Shown: in pieces, positions 29,606 through 36,546 of the stretch
Layout of the letters: every line of letters begins with the position of its first letter
Numbering within the stretch: position 1 is the first letter of the stretch
Source: Desulfovibrio sp.
GTDB lineage: Bacteria > Desulfobacterota > Desulfovibrionia > Desulfovibrionales > Desulfovibrionaceae
Assembly (NCBI GenBank): GCA_016218665.1
Contig: JACRDI010000013.1
Span: 1 to 36,546, forward strand
Length of the DNA stretch: 36,546 nt
Direction of reading: 5' to 3'
Notes under the pieces: model-generated
Databases searched by the model: none
The model's input: the letters and a program-made list of their open reading frames with translations, nothing else
What the model was told of the DNA's origin: nothing
Position numbers and translations under genes: made by a program

Positions 29606-30577
29606 TTACGTGCCGGGTTGGATCGTCTGGGCCCCGCCCTGTTGTGTCCCGTTCTGTTGGGCAAGGTACACGGCCAGGGCGATGGAGGCGAACTTGGAGC
29701 CCTCGGTATCCCCGCGTGAGGGCACCACCACGGGCACCTTGCTGCCCACCACCACGCTGGCGATGGGAACATTCAGCAGGGTGCTGATGGACTTGTGCAG
29801 AATGTTGCCGGACTCGATGTCCGGGGTGAGCAGAATGTCCGCGTGGCCGGCCACGGGATTGTCGATGCGCTTGAGCCTGGCCGACACGGGCGACACGGCC
29901 AGATCCAGGGCCAGGGGCCCGGCCACCCGCGCGTCGCCGAACACGCCCTCAGCGCCCATCTTCGCAAGAAGGTCGGCGTCCAGGGTGGCGGGCATGGCGG
30001 GGAAGTTGACCTTCTCCGTGGCGGCCAGGATGGCGGCGCGGGGCCGCTCGATCTTGAGCGCCCGGGCCACCGCGATGGCGTTCTTGAGGATGTCCACCTT
30101 GCGCTGCAGGTTGGGGCGGATGTTCACCCCGGCATCGGTGAGGAGCATGAGCCGGGGCTCGCCCGAGGTCTCCGGGTGCTGGGGCGCGTCGAACACGGAC
30201 ACCAGGCTCAAAATGCCGCCCGGGGCCACCAGGCCGGCGTCCTTGGCCAGCACTGCCTTGAGCAGGGTGGAGGTGGACACCAGCCCCTTCATGATGAGCT
30301 GCACGTCTCCCTGGCGGTACAGGTCCACGGCCTTGGCCACGGCCTCGCTGTCGTCCGGGCAGTCGATGAACTCGTAGTCCGCGAAGTTGGGGCAGAGGGT
30401 TTCGGCCGCGGTGCAGGCGCGCTCCCTGTGGCCGATGAACACCGGGATCGCCAGGCCCTTCTCCGCCGCGGCGAGCGCCGCGCGCAGCACGAAACGCTCC
30501 GCGCAGGGGGCGATGGCCAGGCGCGGGGTGCTGCCGTGGGCCTGCACCGCCCGGATGAGGTCGTCCAGGCTCTTCAC
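29606..30577 (-). CDS. ptb: Phosphate butyryl/acetyl-transferase family
   Basis: A 323-residue phosphotransacylase that makes acyl-phosphate from acyl-CoA and phosphate. Ptb-like features are MKGLVSTSTLLKAVL, LLTDAGVNIRPNL and the C-terminal NILHKSISTLLN. Size matches Ptb (about 300), far shorter than multi-domain Pta. The start is GTG 30577 with weak Shine-Dalgarno, four bases after the ilvN-like stop, so translation is probably coupled. It pairs with the butyrate kinase gene. Confidence 0.9.
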   Translation of the reverse strand: MKSLDDLIRAVQAHGSTPRLAIAPCAERFVLRAALAAAEKGLAIPVFIGHRERACTAAETLCPNFADYEFIDCPDDSEAVAKAVDLYRQGDVQLIMKGLVSTSTLLKAVLAKDAGLVAPGGILSLVSVFDAPQHPETSGEPRLMLLTDAGVNIRPNLQRKVDILKNAIAVARALKIERPRAAILAATEKVNFPAMPATLDADLLAKMGAEGVFGDARVAGPLALDLAVSPVSARLKRIDNPVAGHADILLTPDIESGNILHKSISTLLNVPIASVVVGSKVPVVVPSRGDTEGSKFASIALAVYLAQQNGTQQGGAQTIQPGT

Positions 30578-30580
30578 CGG

Positions 30581-31072
30581 CTACTCGTCCCCGCGCTTGA
30601 GCGCGATCTTGCCCGTGCGGGCCATGGACAGGATGCCGAAGGGCGAGAGCATGCGGATGAGACCTTCCACGCGTTCGGAGTCGCCCGAGAGCTCGATGGT
30701 GATGCTCCTCTCGCCCAGGCCCACCACCCCGGCCCGGAAGACCTCCAGGATCTGCATGAGCTGGGACAGGCTCTCGCCGTCGCGCTGGATCTTCATGAGC
30801 ACCAGCTCGCGGTCCACGAACTCCCGGCGGGAAAGGTCGTCCACCTGGATGACGAAGGGCATGCGGCCCACGGCCTCGATGACTCCGCCGGTGTCGTCGC
30901 CGTTCAGGCCGTCCTCGGATTCGAAGCAGATGACCATGCGCGAGACTTCGGGGTTTTCGGTCTCGCCGCTGGAAATGCTGCGGATGTTCAGGCCGCGGCG
31001 CTTGAACTCCTCGGCCATGTCGGCCAGGACGCCGCTGCGGTTGGCCACCAGGGCGGAAATGGTATGTTTCAC
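30581..31072 (-). CDS. ilvN: Acetolactate synthase small subunit-like ACT protein
   Basis: A 163-residue protein with an N-terminal ACT domain (ANRSGVLADMAEEFKRRGLN, about 10-29) and the C-terminal half characteristic of IlvN/IlvH (FVDRELVLMKIQ; GILSMARTGKIALKRG). The normal role is regulatory: it binds valine and the catalytic subunit IlvB in branched-chain amino-acid synthesis. Start is GTG 31072 with AAGGAG nine bases upstream. No ilvB is adjacent; instead it heads the ptb-buk-channel operon, which suggests either that the catalytic subunit is encoded elsewhere or that the ACT protein now senses branched-chain ligands for this operon. The family call is strong, the role uncertain. Confidence 0.88.
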   Translation of the reverse strand: MKHTISALVANRSGVLADMAEEFKRRGLNIRSISSGETENPEVSRMVICFESEDGLNGDDTGGVIEAVGRMPFVIQVDDLSRREFVDRELVLMKIQRDGESLSQLMQILEVFRAGVVGLGERSITIELSGDSERVEGLIRMLSPFGILSMARTGKIALKRGDE

Positions 31073-31129
31073 GATTCTTGGCTCCTTGTCTTGGGCCGGG
31101 GAACCTGCGCCCGACTCTCAGTGCAGGCC

Positions 31130-31157
31130 ATGCTAGCGCAAAGCGCGCCGGATGCAA
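31130..31157 (-). promoter_or_regulatory. Predicted sigma-70-type promoter of ilvN-ptb-buk-channel operon
   Basis: Minus strand TTGCAT (31157-31152), 16-base spacer starting CCGGCGCGCT, TAGCAT (31135-31130), with a leader of about 50 bases. Confidence 0.5.
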
Positions 31158-31187
31158 AGCGGCCCGGATGCGGAAACCGCGCCGCCC

Positions 31188-31216
31188 TTGCCATTGCTCC
31201 GCGCCCGATGTATGCA
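31188..31216 (+). promoter_or_regulatory. Predicted sigma-70-type promoter of the MBL-fold gene
   Basis: TTGCCA (31188-31193), 17-base spacer, TATGCA (31211-31216). Its -10 covers the upstream in-frame ATG at 31212, which supports GTG 31272 as the translation start. Confidence 0.5.
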
Positions 31217-31271
31217 CGAACATGGCGAATTGGAGCTTCCCCCCCGGATTTCAACACGGAGCGAGGGCCTC

Positions 31272-32108
31272 GTGAAGGTGCGCTGCCTTGGCGCGCGCGG
31301 CTCCATTCCCGTTTCCGGGCCGCAGTTCGTCCGCTATGGCGGCGACACTTCCTGCATTGAAATCGTCTCCCAGGGCGGCGGCCGCCTGATCCTCGACGCG
31401 GGCACGGGCATCCGCGTGCTGGGCTGCGAAATGGCCGCCCAGTCGCGCCGCGAGGCCACCATTCTCTTCAGCCACTTCCACTGGGACCACATCCAGGGCC
31501 TGCCCTTCTTCAAGCCGCTGTACAACCCAACGACCAGGCTGCGTCTCGCCGGCCCGCGCGGCGTGGACGTGCTGCGCGTGCTCTCCCGCGCGCTGCGGCC
31601 CCCGTTCTTTCCCGTGGCCCTCGACCAGGTGCCCTGCGCCATCTCCACGCCGCAGTGGCAGGGCGACACCCTGGAGGCCGAGGGGCTCCTCGTCCGGCGC
31701 ATCGCCTGCTCGCACCCGAACAAGGGCGCGGGCTTCCGCGTGGAGGAGGGCGGCGCGAGCCTCGTGTACCTGACGGACAACGAGCTTTCCCTGCGGCACC
31801 GGGGCGGCCTTGCCTTCGACGAGTACGTGGCCTTCTGCCAGGGGGCCGACCTGCTCATCCACGACACGGAGTACACGCCCGAGGAATATCCGCAGCGCCG
31901 GGGCTGGGGCCACTCCCATTTCCTCGACGCCGCCCGCCTGGCCCGCGAGGCCGGCGTGAAGACCCTGGCGCTCTTCCACCACAACCAGGAGCGCACGGAC
32001 GACGACCAGGACGCCCTGCTGGAGCGCTGCCGCGAGAGTCTCGCCCGCCCGGGCGATCCGCAGTGCCTGGCCCTGCGCCAGGGCCTGGAGATGGAACTTT
32101 TGGGCTGA
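31272..32108 (+). CDS. Metallo-beta-lactamase-fold hydrolase (phosphodiesterase-like)
   Basis: A 278-residue cytoplasmic MBL-fold protein. The zinc motif SHFHWDHIQGLP gives H68, H70, D72 and H73; later ligands are likely in VYLTDNE, IHDTEYTPEEY and GHSHFLDA. The opening VRCLGARGSIPVSGP is typical of the PhnP / cyclic-phosphodiesterase-like group. The start GTG has GAGGG five bases upstream. It is followed after 126 bases by a CheY-like receiver on the same strand. The fold is secure; the substrate is unknown, with a cyclic nucleotide or phosphodiester as best guess. Confidence 0.87.
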   Translation: MKVRCLGARGSIPVSGPQFVRYGGDTSCIEIVSQGGGRLILDAGTGIRVLGCEMAAQSRREATILFSHFHWDHIQGLPFFKPLYNPTTRLRLAGPRGVDVLRVLSRALRPPFFPVALDQVPCAISTPQWQGDTLEAEGLLVRRIACSHPNKGAGFRVEEGGASLVYLTDNELSLRHRGGLAFDEYVAFCQGADLLIHDTEYTPEEYPQRRGWGHSHFLDAARLAREAGVKTLALFHHNQERTDDDQDALLERCRESLARPGDPQCLALRQGLEMELLG

Positions 32109-32234
32109 TGCCGTGCCCGCCGGGCCGCAAGCTGTCAAACCGTTGCGGCACTTGATTTCTCCACTCATACGTGCCACACCAGCACCTGCCGCGTGAGGCG
32201 GCCTGCGCCTGCATCGGGCTACAAGGAGGGGGAG

Positions 32235-32633
32235 ATGCGCGCACTTATCGTTGATGATGATTTCTACAGCCGCGTGGTGTTGCACGACCTGCTGCGTCCC
32301 GTGGCCGAGTGCCACATTGCCGTGAACGGCGAGGAAGCCGTGGGAGCGTTCAAGAAGGCCCTGGAGGACGGGCGCCCCTACGATCTGGTGTGCATGGACC
32401 TGGTGATGCCGGAGATGGACGGCCAGGAAGCCCTGCAGGAGATGCGCGCGCTGGAGGACGAGCGCGGCATCGACGGCGTGGAGCGCAGCATCGTCTTCGT
32501 GGTCAGCATGGTGGAGGACAACCGCGAAACCAACGAGGCCTTCTTCCTCGGCGGGGCGGACAGCTTCCTGGTGAAGCCCATCGAGGCCGTGCGGCTCATG
32601 GCCGAACTCAAGGAGCATGGGCTCCTGGACTGA
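32235..32633 (+). CDS. Single-domain response regulator (CheY-like receiver)
   Basis: A 132-residue receiver domain with no output domain. Acidic pocket D8/D9 (VDDD), phosphoacceptor D55 (CMDLVMPEMDG), switch residue S91 (VVSMVED) and K114 (LVKPIE) are all present. AAGGAGGGGG precedes the ATG. No kinase adjoins it; the nearest is the sensor kinase at 24255-27635. It may act in phosphorelay or on the flagellar motor; the partner is unknown. Confidence 0.93.
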   Translation: MRALIVDDDFYSRVVLHDLLRPVAECHIAVNGEEAVGAFKKALEDGRPYDLVCMDLVMPEMDGQEALQEMRALEDERGIDGVERSIVFVVSMVEDNRETNEAFFLGGADSFLVKPIEAVRLMAELKEHGLLD

Positions 32634-32653
32634 TTTTCCCCTTGCCGCGGCGT

Positions 32654-32682
32654 TTGAATTCCGCGCAAATGTCGGCTACAGG
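32654..32682 (+). promoter_or_regulatory. Predicted sigma-70-type promoter of the RicT-like gene
   Basis: TTGAAT (32654-32659), 17-base spacer starting TCCGCGC, TACAGG (32677-32682), about 35 bases of leader before ATG 32724. Confidence 0.4.
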
Positions 32683-32723
32683 ACGAGCCGCCGGGCGATT
32701 TCCGCCCCCGGCCAGGAAGGTGC

Positions 32724-34376
32724 ATGAGCCAGATTCTCGGTGTAAAGTTCAGCGATCACGGACCGGTGTGCTATTTCGCCTCCGGTGCGCATGTGTTGCG
32801 GCCGGGCCAGCATGTGCTGGTGGAGACCGACCAGGGCCAGGCCCTTGGCCGCGTGGCCACGGTCAAGACGCCTGCTGGCGCCTCTGACGACACGCCCGAG
32901 GCCCTTCGGCCCGAGGCCATTCAGCCCGAGGCCCTTCGGCCCGAGGCCGTCGCCTCCGCGACCCCGCAGCCTGAAGAGGCGGCCCAGCCCGCACCCTTCG
33001 AGGACAGCTTCTCCCTGGCCCCCTGGGACGAGGATCTGCCCGAGGGCGGCCCCGGCGCTCTGCCGGACGATTTTTCCCCTGAGCGCGCGGCCCCTGCCGA
33101 TGCCGCCGCCAGCTGGCCCCCGGCGCCGGACGACACGGACAGCGACGACGCGGACGGCAACGGCGCGGAGCCCGGCGATGCCGCGGACCAGCCCCGGCAG
33201 GGCGGCAGCCCGGTGGCGCTCTTCGCCAGCGACCAGGCCGCTGCCCAGCCCATCCCAGAGAGCACGCGCGGCCTTGCGCTCATCTCCCGTCTGGCCACCG
33301 AGGCCGACCTGGACACCCACGCCGAGAACCGCCGCCTGGCGCGCCGGGCCTTCAGCTTCTGCCGGGGCTGCATCAGCTCGCAGAACCTGGACATGAAGCT
33401 GGTGGACGTGGAGGTGCTGCACGACCGCAGCAAGATGATCTTCTTCTTTACCGCGCCAAACCGCATCGACTTCCGCGAGCTCATCAAGAGCCTCGTGCGC
33501 GAGTTCCACACCCGCATCGAACTCCGCCAGATCGGCGTCCGCCACGAGACGCAGATGATCGGGGCCATAGGCAACTGCGGGCAGGTGTGCTGCTGCCGCC
33601 GCTTCCTGCGCAGGTTCGCGCCGGTCACCATCAAGATGGCCAAGGAGCAGAACCTGTTCCTGAACCCGGCCAAGATTTCCGGCATCTGCGGCCGGCTCCT
33701 CTGCTGCCTGAGCTACGAGCAGAAGGGCTACGAGGAGTTCCACAAGCAGTGCCCCAAGATCGGCAAGCGCGTGCAGACGCCCCTCGGCTCCATGAAGGTG
33801 CTGCGGGCCAACTTCTTCAAGAAGTCCATATCAGTGTGGCTTGAGGAGGGCGGCGAACGCGAGTTCACCCTGGACGAGTGGAAGGACATGCTGAACCGGC
33901 AGCCCGGCGATGCCCCGGCCGAGGCCAGGGGCGACGCGCCCGCTGGCGATGCCCAGGGCGGCGGCCAGGGCCGCTCCGGCAGGGGGCAGGGGCGCATCTC
34001 CACGGGCCGTCCCTCGCGTCCGGAGCGCGGTCCCCGGCCCGACAAGCCGGAAAAGTCGGACAAGCCCGACAGGCCGGACAGGCCCGAACGTGGCGAAAAG
34101 GGCGACCGGCCCGACCGGCCGGAACGCCACGAACGTGGCGAGCGGCCCTCCCGGCCCGACCGTTCAGACCGTGCAGACCGTTCCGAGCGCCCTGAGCGAG
34201 GCGAAAGGCCCCACCGCCATGAGCGCCCCGAAGCCGAGGTCCAGCAGGGCGCAGAAGCCCACGCCCCCCATCCGGGCGAGGGCCATGAGGGCGACGCCCA
34301 GGCCGGAGAAGGCCGCGAGCGTTCGCGCCCGCGCCGCAAGCGCCGCAAGAGCAGAGGCCCCAAGCCCGCGCAATAG
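32724..34376 (+). CDS. PSP1/RicT-like iron-sulfur protein with acidic insert and charged C-terminal tail
   Basis: A 550-residue member of the PSP1 (Bacillus RicT/YaaT) family; in Bacillus, RicT binds [4Fe-4S] clusters with partners and steers RNase Y. The core is split: residues 1-50 (ILGVKFSDHGPVCYF, VETDQGQALGRV) match the family start, then about 115 acidic, low-complexity residues, then the main PSP1 domain (about 170-390) with cysteine groups CRGC (213-216), CGQVCCC (285-291) and ICGRLLCC (about 322-329). The tail (about 400-550) is rich in Arg, Asp, Pro and Glu, with repeats such as DRPDRPERG, and ends in a basic block. ATG follows AGGAAGG. metG lies downstream. Confidence 0.88.
   Translation: MSQILGVKFSDHGPVCYFASGAHVLRPGQHVLVETDQGQALGRVATVKTPAGASDDTPEALRPEAIQPEALRPEAVASATPQPEEAAQPAPFEDSFSLAPWDEDLPEGGPGALPDDFSPERAAPADAAASWPPAPDDTDSDDADGNGAEPGDAADQPRQGGSPVALFASDQAAAQPIPESTRGLALISRLATEADLDTHAENRRLARRAFSFCRGCISSQNLDMKLVDVEVLHDRSKMIFFFTAPNRIDFRELIKSLVREFHTRIELRQIGVRHETQMIGAIGNCGQVCCCRRFLRRFAPVTIKMAKEQNLFLNPAKISGICGRLLCCLSYEQKGYEEFHKQCPKIGKRVQTPLGSMKVLRANFFKKSISVWLEEGGEREFTLDEWKDMLNRQPGDAPAEARGDAPAGDAQGGGQGRSGRGQGRISTGRPSRPERGPRPDKPEKSDKPDRPDRPERGEKGDRPDRPERHERGERPSRPDRSDRADRSERPERGERPHRHERPEAEVQQGAEAHAPHPGEGHEGDAQAGEGRERSRPRRKRRKSRGPKPAQ
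32895..32951 (+). repeat. 15-base tandem repeat inside the RicT-like gene
   Basis: Four in-frame units, the last incomplete, beginning CCCGAGGCC at 32895, 32910, 32925 and 32940; they encode PEALR-PEAIQ-PEALR-PEAV in the acidic insert. Units 1 and 3 are identical. Confidence 0.85.
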
Positions 34377-34436
34377 CCCGGGCGGGATTTCATACAGCGT
34401 CAACCGGATACACGCGGCCGCGAAAGGCCGCAGAGG

Positions 34437-34470
34437 GCCGGGCGGGCTGCCGGCTTCGGCGCCGCCCGGC
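34437..34470 (+). other. Nested stem-loop in the metG leader
   Basis: GCCGGGCGG (34437-34445) pairs with CCGCCCGGC (34462-34470), and inside it GCCG (34449-34452) pairs with CGGC (34457-34460). It ends ten bases before the AAGGAG of metG and has no T-run, so it is not a normal terminator. A translational control element or processing site is possible. Confidence 0.5.
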
Positions 34471-34493
34471 AACACGCTTCAAGGAGAAGCAGC

Positions 34494-36458
<1,965 letters not shown>

Positions 36459-36472
36459 GGCGGAAGATCAAT

Positions 36473-36506
36473 AGCCTCCGGCGGCCAGAGGGCATTCGCC
36501 CTCTGG
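36473..36506 (+). repeat. GCCTCCGGCGG-type 3' hairpin repeat, copy 3 (after metG)
   Basis: AGCCTCCGGCGGCCAG (36473-36488) leading into the perfect stem CCAGAGGGC (36485-36493)/GCCCTCTGG (36498-36506). It begins 15 bases after the metG stop. The CCAGAGGGC stem is also found at 9489-9511. The window ends 40 bases later. Confidence 0.85.
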
Positions 36507-36546
36507 ACTCCCTGTGGCGCAGAGGCCGCGTTCCGGTGCGAAAGCC

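Noticed and set aside
31152..31271. N-terminal extension of the MBL-fold protein from 31152 or ATG 31212
   Set aside because: The extension has no family similarity, ATG 31212 lies in a predicted -10 element, and GTG 31272 has a good ribosome-binding site.

Overview
The window is high-GC DNA from what is most likely a sulfate-reducing member of the Desulfovibrionales. The basis is gene content: a lactate permease, a Desulfovibrio-type lactate-utilisation protein that fuses LutB and LutA modules, a single-chain pyruvate:ferredoxin oxidoreductase with the Cys-containing C-terminal tail known from Desulfovibrio africanus, a rubredoxin:oxygen-oxidoreductase-type flavodiiron protein and a hemerythrin. 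No dsr, apr or 16S gene is present, so the genus is not proven.

Layout. 1-7312 (+): a lactate catabolic operon, lctP (5' end outside the window) - lutC - lutBA-type fusion - FMN alpha-hydroxy-acid dehydrogenase - chemoreceptor - Dabb protein, closed by an intrinsic terminator at 7332. 7454-8641 (+): a diguanylate cyclase fused to PilZ. 8791-11343: the preQ1 (queuosine precursor) genes, queF (+) facing queD-queE-queC (-), with a hairpin-packed repeat region between them. 11397-14106: a DODA-type dioxygenase (-), then hemerythrin and flavodiiron protein (+), which form an oxygen-defence pair. 14232-17888 (-): por, behind a very good sigma-54 promoter with inverted-repeat activator sites. 18257-20080 (+): a SulP sulfate/anion transporter. 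20094-23299 (-): a LysE-type exporter and a PAS-GGDEF-EAL protein. 23492-27635 (+): mscL with a zinc ribbon, then a large sensor histidine kinase. 27639-31072 (-): an operon ilvN-like ACT protein - phosphotransacylase - butyrate/acyl kinase - 2TM potassium channel. 31272-36458 (+): a metallo-beta-lactamase-fold hydrolase, a CheY-like receiver, a RicT/PSP1 protein and metG. A repeat follows metG at the window end.

How the genes fit together. Lactate enters by LctP, is oxidised to pyruvate by the Lut proteins and/or the FMN enzyme, pyruvate is oxidised by Por, and acyl-phosphate/ATP can be made by the Ptb/Buk pair. In D. vulgaris the equivalent genes lie in one cluster; here they are split into three transcription units over 30 kb. 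The oxygen-scavenging genes end tail-to-tail with the oxygen-sensitive por gene. Two c-di-GMP enzymes, a chemoreceptor, an orphan kinase and an orphan receiver make up the signalling content.

Non-coding content is rich. A GC-rich hairpin repeat family follows three genes (queF, the flavodiiron gene, metG), two perfect 22-23 bp stem-loops lie between queF and queC, and several sigma-70-type promoters share a similar GC-rich spacer. I saw no tRNA, rRNA, CRISPR array, phage gene or transposase, and no clearly new defence-type system. The most unusual items are the por control region, the repeat cluster, the ilvN-ptb-buk-channel operon and the modified RicT protein.
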